From contig JAJYIC010000133.1 in assembly GCA_021790295.1 (NCBI GenBank), forward strand, positions 1 through 6,847: a stretch of 6,847 bases of DNA, in the 5' to 3' direction. This document shows, one piece after another, positions 1 through 6,330 of this stretch. A program made the translations under genes and the position numbers. Positions within the stretch are counted from its first letter, which is position 1, and each line of letters begins with the position of its first letter. The notes beneath the pieces are model-generated. The model had not been told where the DNA came from. It saw only the letters and a list, made by a program, of their open reading frames with translations, and did no database searches. This DNA comes from Pseudomonadota bacterium (lineage in GTDB: Bacteria > Pseudomonadota > Alphaproteobacteria > ATCC43930 > CGMCC-115725).

Positions 1-1212
1 CGCTCCGGCCGTCGCCGGCTCACCGATCTTCTCCACCTTCTCGAGTTCGTCGAGTCTCTCGACCGGGACCGGCCCCCCCTGGCGCTTCTTGTCGACCGCT
101 ATCTCGAGGCCCGGCGCGAGAGCGAGAAAAAAGGCGACGACGCCACCACCCCCCGCCTCGACACCCTCGACGGGCGGGTGCGCATCCTCACCATCCACCG
201 GGCCAAGGGGTTGGAGTTCCCGGTGGTGATCCTTCCCCTGGGGCTCTCCGGGGGAGATCTCTCCCCGGCCGAAGGGGAGGAGGACGCGGAGGAAGAAGGC
301 TCGGAGAGCCAGAGCCCTGAAGAGATGATGCGGCTCCTTTACGTCGCCCTGACCCGCGCGCGCGACCGGCTTTATATCTGCGGTTGGCAGACGCGCCGGC
401 CGGCGGGCGCGGACTCCTGGTACGCCCTTGCCCGCGCCGGTCTCGACGAGGTGCTGCGCGCCGCCTCTTTCACGTTCGATACGAGGCCTTTGATCGGGGA
501 GGGCGGATGGTCGGGAGAAGGCCTGCGCCTTTCCTCCGCGCAGACCCGGCCGGCCCGGAGCAAAGGCGCGCCCCAAGCCTTGCGCCCGCCTTCGGCGCTT
601 CCTTCCTGGCTCTGCCAGAACGCGCCCGCCGAAGCCGAGCCACCGCGCCCTCTCGTCCCTTCGCGTTTCGAAGGGAGCGAACCGGCGGCCTTGTCGCCGC
701 TTGCCGCGGCCGGCCGCGACCGCTTCGGGCGCGGGCTTCTCGTTCACCGCCTTTTGCAAAGCCTGCCCGAACTTCCCCCGGGCGAGCGCGAAAGCGCGGC
801 GACGCGCTTTCTCGGCCTGCCTCTTCACGGCCTTTCCGCCGAGGAACAAAGGGAAATCCGGCGCGAGACCCTCAAGGTCCTGGAGGACCCCGATTTCGGC
901 GCGCTTTTCGCTCCGGGTTCGGTTGCCGAGGTGCCGGTTGCGGGCCTTGTCGGCGAGCGCGCCGTTGCCGGCCGGATCGATCGCCTCGTCGTCGAGAAAG
1001 AGCGTGTCCTTATCGTCGATTACAAGACCTTGCGCGGGGCGCCAAAAAACGAGGCGGAAGTTCCGCCCTTCTATATCCGCCAGCTCGCGCTTTACCGCGC
1101 CCTTCTCGCCCGCATCTTTCCCGGGCGGGAGGTGCGCTCTCTCCTCCTTTTTACCGATGGTCCGCGGCTTTTGCCGATCAGCAATGAAAGGCTCGAGGCC
1201 GCGCTTGCTTGA
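1..1212 (+). CDS. addA: AddA helicase-nuclease, C-terminal part (5' end outside window)
   Basis: This is the end of the large subunit of the AddAB double-strand-break repair complex, a cytoplasmic ATP-dependent helicase and nuclease that resects DNA ends to load RecA (family knowledge). The reading frame is open from the first base, giving 403 visible residues, so the gene starts upstream; the GTG at 178 is internal. Visible residues 64-73 (TIHRAKGLEF) are a UvrD-type helicase motif V region and 112-124 (LLYVALTRARDRL) are motif VI. Between them is an acidic, Glu-rich insertion. The C-terminal third is a PD-(D/E)XK RecB-like nuclease: His at about 249 (LLVHRLL), GRID at 324-327, DYK at 340-342 and QLALY at 361-365, so all expected catalytic motifs are intact. 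The nuclease domain combined with a following trxA argues for AddA rather than UvrD, PcrA or RecB. The gene ends at a TGA 55 nt before trxA. Confidence 0.93.
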   Translation, partial: RSGRRRLTDLLHLLEFVESLDRDRPPLALLVDRYLEARRESEKKGDDATTPRLDTLDGRVRILTIHRAKGLEFPVVILPLGLSGGDLSPAEGEEDAEEEGSESQSPEEMMRLLYVALTRARDRLYICGWQTRRPAGADSWYALARAGLDEVLRAASFTFDTRPLIGEGGWSGEGLRLSSAQTRPARSKGAPQALRPPSALPSWLCQNAPAEAEPPRPLVPSRFEGSEPAALSPLAAAGRDRFGRGLLVHRLLQSLPELPPGERESAATRFLGLPLHGLSAEEQREIRRETLKVLEDPDFGALFAPGSVAEVPVAGLVGERAVAGRIDRLVVEKERVLIVDYKTLRGAPKNEAEVPPFYIRQLALYRALLARIFPGREVRSLLLFTDGPRLLPISNERLEAALA

Positions 1213-1237
1213 CGAGAGGGGCGCGGCACCGCAAATT
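1209..1237 (+). promoter_or_regulatory. Possible sigma-70-type promoter for trxA
   Basis: A TTGACG hexamer (5 of 6 matches to the -35 consensus) lies at 1209-1214 and overlaps the addA stop codon. With a 17-nt spacer the matching -10 would be CAAATT at 1232-1237 (3 of 6), inside the only A/T-rich patch of the gap. Transcription would start near 1244, leaving a short leader carrying the trxA ribosome-binding site. The -10 is weak, and co-transcription with addA is equally possible. Confidence 0.3.
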
Positions 1238-1253
1238 TTAGCGGAGAAAGCCC

Positions 1254-1258
1254 GGAGG
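1254..1258 (+). promoter_or_regulatory. Ribosome-binding site of trxA
   Basis: GGAGG lies 9 nt before the ATG at 1268. It fixes the thioredoxin start against the much longer open frame that runs in from inside addA. Confidence 0.75.
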
Positions 1259-1267
1259 GATTACCCG

Positions 1268-1588
1268 ATGAAGCCGACCGCCGTCTCCGACAGCAGCTTC
1301 GAGACGCTCGTCCTCAAGGCGGGCGGCCCCGTTCTCGTCGATTTCTGGGCCGAATGGTGCGGCCCCTGCCGCATGGTCGCCCCCATCCTCGAAGAACTCG
1401 CGGCCGAGCGGTCGGGGAAGCTTTCGGTCATGAAACTCAATGTCGACGAAAACCCGGCGACGCCGATGAAATACGGGATCCGCGGCATCCCGACGATGAT
1501 CCTTTTCAAAGGCGGCGAGGTTGCTGCGACCAAAGTGGGGGCCCTGCCGAAAAGGCAGCTTTACGCCTGGGTCGACTCCGTCCTCTGA
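1268..1588 (+). CDS. trxA: Thioredoxin
   Basis: This is a small cytoplasmic disulfide reductase that receives electrons from thioredoxin reductase and reduces proteins such as ribonucleotide reductase (family knowledge). At 106 residues it has the normal length of a single-domain thioredoxin. The active site WCGPC is at residues 30-34, preceded by VDFWAE with the buried Asp25. The cis-proline is in GIRGIPT (Pro75), and the terminal helix ends in WVDSVL. All hallmark residues are present, so it should be active. The ATG was chosen because of the GGAGG 9 nt upstream and because the protein then begins exactly at the usual thioredoxin N-terminus. The addA-trxA order is commonly conserved in alphaproteobacteria. 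Here the next gene is convergent, so trxA ends the + strand unit. Confidence 0.96.
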   Translation: MKPTAVSDSSFETLVLKAGGPVLVDFWAEWCGPCRMVAPILEELAAERSGKLSVMKLNVDENPATPMKYGIRGIPTMILFKGGEVAATKVGALPKRQLYAWVDSVL

Positions 1589-1617
1589 GAAGCGGTTTCG
1601 CTTAAGGCCGCTGGCTC

Positions 1618-2802
1618 TTATCCGGCCAAGCGGCGGGCGACCCGCAGCCTTTGCACCGTATCACCGGCGAGATGGCTCCAGATGATGGAGTCGCGCACGA
1701 GCTTTTCCGCAGCCGGGTTCAAAGGCTCGACCGTGTCGTGAAGGTCGAGGTTGAGTTCGGTGACCTCCTGAATGACGTCGGTCGAAAGGTTCATCGCGAG
1801 GCTCGCATTCTCGGAAGGGATGTTGCGGTCGAGTTCCCAAGCCGAACGCAGGACGTATGAAGTGAGCGCCTCGGTCAGCATCCGCATGCGATTGAGCTTT
1901 AGCTGGACGCGTTGCTGGTCCTTCAAAGGTTTCCCGCCCTCTTTGCGGGTTCGCACCAAGAGAAGAGCCTGTTCCCATGCCGCCTCGCACACGCCGAGGG
2001 CGTTGGCGGCAAGCTCGAGAGAGCCGAACATGGCGTCGCCCGTGGTGTCGCCGTCACGCCTTTGGAAGGCGCCGTTGACCTCGCCGACGAGATTCGTATG
2101 CGGGACGCGCGCGTCTTCGAAGATCAGCTCCGCATTCTGGTAAAAGCGCCAGCCGCTTTTGTTGAAGACCTTGCCGACGCGGAAGCCGGGCGTATCGCTC
2201 GGCACCAGAAACATCGAGGTGCCTTCCCGCAAAGGGGCGTTCTGGTTCGTGCGCACGGTCAGGAAAAACAGCTTGGCGACGCTGCCGTTGGCGATAAAGA
2301 CCTTGTCGCCGTTCAAAATCCACTCGTCGCCCCGGCGTTCCGCCCTGAGCTTGAGGCCGGCTTTGGGGTCTTCCTCGGGCGGCAGGCGGTTGTCGGAACC
2401 GGCGCTCGGCTCGGTCAGGCCATAACCCAAAACATAGGTGTCGTCGGCGAGAAAGGGTTTGAGAAACCGTTCTTTCTGCTCTTCGCTGCACACCGCGGCG
2501 ATCAGATGCGACCACTTCCAGCATTGGCTGAAGGTTTTGGAGATCGCGCTGTCGCCTTTGGCGAGTTCGGCCATGACGAGCGCCTGAGTGACGAAATCGA
2601 TGCCGTGCCCGCCCCTTTCCTTGGCCACGACCGCGGTGCGGAAGCCGAGCTTCGAACCTTTGCGGATGATCTCCCAATCGAAGGTCCGAAGCGGATCGGC
2701 GATCCGGTCGCGTTCGAGCGAGATCGGGGCGATCTCTTCGCGGGCAAATTTCCGCGCTTTTTGCTGCCAGCTCTGTTGTTCTTCGTTGAGAGAGAAATCC
2801 AT
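1618..2802 (-). CDS. Acyl-CoA dehydrogenase family flavoprotein, divergent active site
   Basis: The 394-residue product has the usual length and layout of an FAD-dependent acyl-CoA dehydrogenase. The N-terminal helical domain starts MDFSLNEEQQ; the middle beta domain carries LTEPSAGSD (129-137) and the strand WILNGDKVFIANG (161-173); the C-terminal helical domain ends RDSIIWSHLAGDTVQRLRVAR. The family takes two electrons from acyl-CoA alpha,beta-bonds and passes them to electron-transfer flavoprotein. Several conserved features are altered. The catalytic Glu of the C-terminal YEGT motif appears as Ala379 (LAGDT), the alternative helix-G Glu of isovaleryl-CoA dehydrogenase aligns with Gly260, and the GGxGY FAD motif is not recognisable (LNLDLHDTVEPLN, 350-362). 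Glu263 or Asp381 could be a substitute base; this is inference. The start at 2802 is set by GAGGAGGG 7 nt upstream; an open frame to 2880 has no family similarity. It lies 82 nt downstream of the codirectional dehydrogenase gene, probably in one transcript. The substrate is not identifiable. Confidence 0.9.
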   Translation of the reverse strand: MDFSLNEEQQSWQQKARKFAREEIAPISLERDRIADPLRTFDWEIIRKGSKLGFRTAVVAKERGGHGIDFVTQALVMAELAKGDSAISKTFSQCWKWSHLIAAVCSEEQKERFLKPFLADDTYVLGYGLTEPSAGSDNRLPPEEDPKAGLKLRAERRGDEWILNGDKVFIANGSVAKLFFLTVRTNQNAPLREGTSMFLVPSDTPGFRVGKVFNKSGWRFYQNAELIFEDARVPHTNLVGEVNGAFQRRDGDTTGDAMFGSLELAANALGVCEAAWEQALLLVRTRKEGGKPLKDQQRVQLKLNRMRMLTEALTSYVLRSAWELDRNIPSENASLAMNLSTDVIQEVTELNLDLHDTVEPLNPAAEKLVRDSIIWSHLAGDTVQRLRVARRLAG

Positions 2803-2809
2803 CCGCAAA

Positions 2810-2817
2810 CCCTCCTC
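2810..2817 (-). promoter_or_regulatory. Strong ribosome-binding site of the acyl-CoA dehydrogenase gene
   Basis: Read on the - strand this is GAGGAGGG, ending 7 nt before the ATG at 2802-2800. It decides the start in favour of MDFSLNEEQQ rather than an in-frame codon 26 residues upstream at 2880. Confidence 0.8.
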
Positions 2818-2884
2818 GCGGCGTTCTAAAGAGTAAATTTTCCTCGGCAGACTTCGGCGGCGCCCGGAAGCGGCGGCCAAAAAC

Positions 2885-3922
2885 TCACGCCAGGACCGCG
2901 GCGGCGATCGCGTCCCCCATCTCGGTGGTGCTCGCCTTGCCGCCGAGGTCGCGCGTCAGATGCACCCCTGCGGCGATGACTTCTGCGGTTGCGGCCTCGA
3001 TCCGCCGCGCCGCTCCCACGGCTTTGGCTTCGCCGAAAACCCGGCCGTACCACTCGAGAAGCATCCGCCCCGAGGTGATCATCGCATAAGGATTGGCGAT
3101 GTTCTTTCCGGCGATGTCCGGCGCCGAACCGTGGGTCGCCTGCGCCATCGCCTGGCGTGCGCCGACGCAAAGACCGGGCGCCAAACCGAGGCCGCCGACG
3201 AGGCCCGCGCCGATGTCGGTCAGGATGTCGCCGAACTGGTTGGTGGTGACGATGACGTCGTATCGTTGCGGGGCGGTCACGAGATGCATCGAGATGGTGT
3301 CGATCAGCTCTTCCTCGAAGGTCACATCCGGATACTCGCGCGCAACCTTTCGGCATTCTTCGGCGAACATGCCGCAAGAGAGGCGGTAGGCCGGTTCCTT
3401 GTGGGCGGCGGTGACCTTGCGCCTTTTGCGGGTGCGCGCCACCTCGAAGGCTTCGCGCGCGACGCGCGCCGAGCCTTTGCGCGAGATCACGCGCATCGCT
3501 ATCGTCACCTCGTCATCGGGCCTGAATTCCGGCCCCCCGCCCATGCCTTCGGTCAGTTCGCGCACGAAAACGATATCGACCTCGCGGTGGATCGATTTGA
3601 TGTTCTCGTAGCTGCGCGAGGGCCGCAGCGCCGCAAAAAGATCGAACTCCTTGCGCACCGGCGGCATCATCCAGGTGGGATCGTTTCGCGGATAGGCGTT
3701 GTGGCCGATCGGCCCCATGATCCAGCCGTCCAATTCCCGCAATTCCCGCGCCGTCACTGCCGGATAGGTGTCGCCCAGTTCCTTGTGGCCCTGTCTGCCG
3801 ATCGGCAGAGGCCGCCAGTCGATGCCGAGGCCCGAGCGCTCGCCCGCCGCCTTCATCACCTTGACGCATTCGGGAACGACCTCGAGACCGATATCGTCGC
3901 CGAGCAGGATGCCGATCTTCAC
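2885..3922 (-). CDS. Isocitrate/isopropylmalate dehydrogenase family protein (NAD-type), substrate unknown
   Basis: This 345-residue protein has the full length of a beta-decarboxylating dehydrogenase, a family that oxidises and decarboxylates 2-hydroxy-3-carboxy acids with NAD(P) and Mg2+/Mn2+. It begins MKIGILLGDDIG. Candidate substrate arginines are Arg90, Arg100 (LFAALRP) and Arg121 (VRELTEG). The catalytic lysine is Lys175 (HKEP) and the metal-binding acids are Asp209, Asp232 and Asp236 (TTNQFGDILTD). The nucleotide loop is HGSAPDIAGKNIANP (264-278), whose Asp269 matches the NAD-selecting Asp of Thermus isopropylmalate dehydrogenase. The general-acid Tyr that follows the third Arg by seven residues is Gly128 here (EGMGGG), so LeuB, isocitrate or tartrate activity should not be assumed. 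The GTG start at 3922 is chosen from the family N-terminus; its Shine-Dalgarno is poor, and a TTG at 3949 is an alternative. An FNR-type site lies 67 nt upstream, and the acyl-CoA dehydrogenase gene follows. Confidence 0.9.
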   Translation of the reverse strand: MKIGILLGDDIGLEVVPECVKVMKAAGERSGLGIDWRPLPIGRQGHKELGDTYPAVTARELRELDGWIMGPIGHNAYPRNDPTWMMPPVRKEFDLFAALRPSRSYENIKSIHREVDIVFVRELTEGMGGGPEFRPDDEVTIAMRVISRKGSARVAREAFEVARTRKRRKVTAAHKEPAYRLSCGMFAEECRKVAREYPDVTFEEELIDTISMHLVTAPQRYDVIVTTNQFGDILTDIGAGLVGGLGLAPGLCVGARQAMAQATHGSAPDIAGKNIANPYAMITSGRMLLEWYGRVFGEAKAVGAARRIEAATAEVIAAGVHLTRDLGGKASTTEMGDAIAAAVLA

Positions 3923-3956
3923 GAGCCACCCCCAACCCTTTCCAACCAACCGTTCC

Positions 3957-3962
3957 GGTATC
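3957..3962 (-). promoter_or_regulatory. Possible -10 element of the dehydrogenase promoter
   Basis: Read on the - strand this is GATACC, which matches 3 of 6 bases of the -10 consensus. Its centre is 30 nt downstream of the centre of the FNR-type dyad, close to the roughly 32 nt of a class II FNR-activated promoter. No -35 hexamer is apparent, as is usual for activator-dependent promoters. The start site would fall near 3950, about 25-30 nt before the GTG. Confidence 0.3.
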
Positions 3963-3980
3963 CTCTGCGATCCTTTGCCG

Positions 3981-3998
3981 GATTGATCCAGATCAATC
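3981..3998 (-). promoter_or_regulatory. FNR/FixK/ANR-type binding site (TTGAT-N4-ATCAA)
   Basis: The core TTGATCCAGATCAA at 3983-3996 is a perfect match to the FNR-family consensus TTGAT-N4-ATCAA. It is embedded in an 18-bp dyad with 8-bp arms, GATTGATC and GATCAATC, around CA. It sits between cobI and the isocitrate/isopropylmalate-dehydrogenase-like gene, covers the cobI TGA (3993-3995), and is centred about 67 nt before the downstream GTG. FNR-family regulators bind such sites under low oxygen. Activation of the downstream dehydrogenase pair is inferred from position. The site has no following T-run, so a terminator role is less likely. Confidence 0.75.
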
Positions 3999-4688
3999 GG
4001 CGTCTCGCGGGCGCAGAAGAGCCATCGAAAAATAAGGGGCCTCTTTCGCCTCGACGGCGGCAAAAGGCATGACGCGGGCCTCGGGCAGGCTTGCGCGTTC
4101 CACATAAAGGGTGCGTTCGAGGAGGCGCAAACGGGCAAGGACCCTGCGGACCTTTTCGAGATGCCGGCCGAGCTTCAAGATCGCCGCCGCTTCGGTCGCG
4201 GCGAGGCGGGCCGAAAGCGCCTCTTCCCCGAGTGTCGCCGGGATCACGAGAAGGGTCCCCTCGCGGCTTGCCAAAGGCGCCGCCGCGGCGGCCGAAGAGG
4301 CGCCGAGAGAGGACACCCCGGGGACGATCTCCACCTCGTAGCGCCCGCCGAGCCGGGCGAGAAGAGGACCGAAAGTGCCGTAAAAAAGAGGGTCGCCCTG
4401 GCAAAGGCAGGCCACATCCCGACCACGATCGAGTTCGGCGGCAAGAGCCGCCGCCGCCCTGTCGTAAGCCGCCTCCGGGGGCGGCTTGGGCCGCATCGGG
4501 AAAGAAAGCGCGATCTCGCGCTGGCTTGGGGAAAGCCACTCGGACACGATCGCGCGGGCAAAACTCGCGCCTCCCTCGGGCGCCGGATAAGCGACGACCG
4601 CCGCGCTTTTGAGAAACCGCAGGGCTTTCAAGGTGATGAGTTCGGGGTCTCCGGGCCCGACCCCGAGACCCAAAAGCCGCCCGGCCAT
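3993..4688 (-). CDS. cobI: Precorrin-2 C20-methyltransferase
   Basis: This SAM-dependent enzyme methylates C20 of precorrin-2 to give precorrin-3A in cytoplasmic corrin-ring synthesis. The 231-residue length is typical of the family. Visible motifs are the N-terminal GLGVGPGDPELITLKA (7-22) of tetrapyrrole methylases; VAYPAPEGG (32-40); the SAM-site loop CLCQGDPLFYGTF (94-106), where the usual EGDP Glu is Gln; VEIVPGVSSLGASSAA (119-134); and YFSM (219-222) near the end. The CobI/CbiL-specific FPM and YDRAAAAL segments separate it from CobJ, CobM and uroporphyrinogen methylases. The ATG at 4688 follows the upstream TGA by a single base (TGACATG), with only a weak GGGG upstream, suggesting translation coupled to the preceding glycosyltransferase gene. 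The stop lies inside the FNR-type dyad. Confidence 0.93.
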   Translation of the reverse strand: MAGRLLGLGVGPGDPELITLKALRFLKSAAVVAYPAPEGGASFARAIVSEWLSPSQREIALSFPMRPKPPPEAAYDRAAAALAAELDRGRDVACLCQGDPLFYGTFGPLLARLGGRYEVEIVPGVSSLGASSAAAAAPLASREGTLLVIPATLGEEALSARLAATEAAAILKLGRHLEKVRRVLARLRLLERTLYVERASLPEARVMPFAAVEAKEAPYFSMALLRPRDAD

Positions 4689-4689
4689 G

Positions 4690-6330
4690 TCAGCCCCGAA
4701 CGATGGCGTAAAGGATCAAGACGAGCCTCCTTCCGGTCGAATAATCGAGGCCTTTGACGCTCCCCAAAGGGGAGGCTTCGAAACCGCGCGCGGCAAGCGC
4801 CTTCTCGAAAGCCTTTGCTTCGCCTGCCGCGACGAGGGCGCGCCCTCCGGGCGCCAGCATCGCCGCCGCCGCGGCGGGAAGGGCAAGGCGGGTTTTGCTG
4901 CCGAGAAGAAAGACGAGGCTCGGTTCGCTGTAGCCGACGGCGAGGACGGGCGTTCCCTTTTGCCCGGGGTGGGCGGCGACGAGCGCGGCCGCCGATCGGC
5001 TCAGCCACAAGCGGTCGAGGCTAGGCAGGACGATTTGCGCGGCGGCAAAAACGAAAGCGGCGGAAAGCATGGGAACGAGGAAAAAGCGGCGCGGTGCGAG
5101 GAGAAGCGCCGCCCCGAGCGCGGCAAGGAGCGCCGCCGCGGCGAGCGCCGCAAGCGAAAAGCCGGCGCCGAAAAGGATCGGCAAAGCCGCCAAAAGAAAG
5201 GCGAGCGCCGCCGTCGCAACGGCGAAAAGGGCTTTCAGCGCATGGTCCGCGACGCGCTCGGCCCGCGCCGGCAAGGAAATGCCCTCCGCAAGCGCGCCCC
5301 CGGCAAGAAGGGCGAGAGCGGGATAAAGCGGCAGGACATAATGCGGAAGCTTGGTCGGAACGAGTTCGAAGACCGCCCAGGCCGGGAGGAGCCAGGCGAG
5401 AAGAAAGCGCTCGGGAGGGGCGTTGCGTCTTTGCCAGCCGCGGACGAGGGCGGGGACGAGATAAAGCGAACCCGGCCAGAAATAGGCCGGGAGAGCGAGA
5501 AGATAGGTGCCGGGCGGGGCGCCGTGCGACTGCTCTCCGCCCAAAAGCTTCGGCAAAAAATCCTGCCCGAGAGCGCCTTCGAGAAAGCGGCCATGCGTCT
5601 CTTTCTCGATGAGGAAAAGCCAAGGCGCGACGATGAGCGCGAGAAGGAGAAGGCCGCGAAGCGGGTAAAGTCCGCGAAGCCAGGACGCGTCGCGATCGGC
5701 GAGCGACAGCGCGGCCGCCGTCAGAAAGGCGACAAAGGGCGCGATCGGGCCTTTCAAAAGGATTCCCAAGGCTTCGGCTGCCCAGAAGAGAACCGCCGGC
5801 GAAAATCCGGCTCTCTTGCCGTCTTTCGCTCTGAGATAGATCCGCGCGAGCGCGCCTTCGCCCGCCACTGTCGCCGCCAAAAGACAGGCGTCGGTCTTGG
5901 CGATATGCGCCTCGGCGACAAGGCCCAAAGAGCTCGCCATCAGCACTGCCCCGAGGAAAGCCGCGCGAGAGCCTGCGGTCCCTGCGGCGAAAAGCCTTCC
6001 CCCAAGGGCAAAAAGAAAAAAGACGGCAAGGCTCGCGCCCACCGCCGAAGGCAGGCGATAAGGCCAGATCGCACGGCTTTCGGCCGAACTGAAGAGATCG
6101 ACCGCGGCGGCTTGAAGCCAGTAGATGAGGACCGGCTTGTTGTTCCGCGCCGTATCTTGAAAGCGGATGCGCACATAGTCGCCGCTTTCGAGCATCTGCC
6201 GCGACGCCTCGGCAAAACGCGCCTCGTCGCGATCGAGAACCGGTATCCCGGCAATCCCGGGCGCATAAAGAAGAAGGCAAAGAAAGGCGAGAAGCGCGTA
6301 AGGGCGCGCCCGGCGCAAGCCTGGGGTCAC
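4690..6330 (-). CDS. ArnT/PMT_2-family lipid-linked glycosyltransferase, integral membrane
   Basis: The 546-residue polytopic membrane protein matches the length (about 550) of ArnT-type GT83/PMT_2 enzymes, which move a sugar from a polyprenyl phosphate to an acceptor such as lipid A on the periplasmic side. It starts with a transmembrane helix (12-24), followed by the periplasmic loop DRDEARFAEASRQMLESGDY (33-52) with the catalytic-type Asp35-Glu36 pair. NNKPVLIYWLQ (63-73) contains the conserved Lys of the ArnT motif. AHIAKTDACLLA (142-153), LLKGPIAP (191-198) and KLPHYVLPLYPALALLAG (327-344) follow, and many Leu/Ala-rich helices extend to about residue 450. The C-terminal part is less conserved and ends in a predicted soluble alpha/beta region. 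The GTG start overlaps the cobL TGA (GTGA) and has GGGAG 7 nt upstream; the open frame beyond it, to 6837, is a shadow of cobL. Donor and acceptor are unknown, so arnT itself is not claimed. Confidence 0.88.
   Translation of the reverse strand: MTPGLRRARPYALLAFLCLLLYAPGIAGIPVLDRDEARFAEASRQMLESGDYVRIRFQDTARNNKPVLIYWLQAAAVDLFSSAESRAIWPYRLPSAVGASLAVFFLFALGGRLFAAGTAGSRAAFLGAVLMASSLGLVAEAHIAKTDACLLAATVAGEGALARIYLRAKDGKRAGFSPAVLFWAAEALGILLKGPIAPFVAFLTAAALSLADRDASWLRGLYPLRGLLLLALIVAPWLFLIEKETHGRFLEGALGQDFLPKLLGGEQSHGAPPGTYLLALPAYFWPGSLYLVPALVRGWQRRNAPPERFLLAWLLPAWAVFELVPTKLPHYVLPLYPALALLAGGALAEGISLPARAERVADHALKALFAVATAALAFLLAALPILFGAGFSLAALAAAALLAALGAALLLAPRRFFLVPMLSAAFVFAAAQIVLPSLDRLWLSRSAAALVAAHPGQKGTPVLAVGYSEPSLVFLLGSKTRLALPAAAAAMLAPGGRALVAAGEAKAFEKALAARGFEASPLGSVKGLDYSTGRRLVLILYAIVRG

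Noticed and set aside
1590..1603. Hairpin AAGCG-GTTT-CGCTT between the convergent trxA and acyl-CoA dehydrogenase genes as a terminator
   Set aside because: It has only a 5-bp stem with no T-run on either strand; placement is suggestive, but the structure is too weak to call.
1912..2829. + strand open frame (305 codons) opposite the acyl-CoA dehydrogenase gene
   Set aside because: It mirrors the codon pattern of the real gene and has no family motifs, so it is a shadow frame.
2803..2884. Search for a separate promoter or terminator between the two dehydrogenase-family genes
   Set aside because: There is an A/T-rich patch near 2829-2842 but no convincing -35/-10 pair and no hairpin with a T-run; only the ribosome-binding site is clear.
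3981..3998. The 18-bp dyad after cobI as an intrinsic terminator
   Set aside because: The loop is only 2 nt, the arms are not GC-rich, and no T-run follows; the exact FNR-family consensus explains it better.
2960..4072. Long + strand open frame (370 codons) opposite the isocitrate/isopropylmalate-dehydrogenase-like gene
   Set aside because: It is antisense to a clear family member, its product is rich in Arg, His, Ala and Pro with no recognisable motif, and it has the typical look of a high-GC shadow frame.
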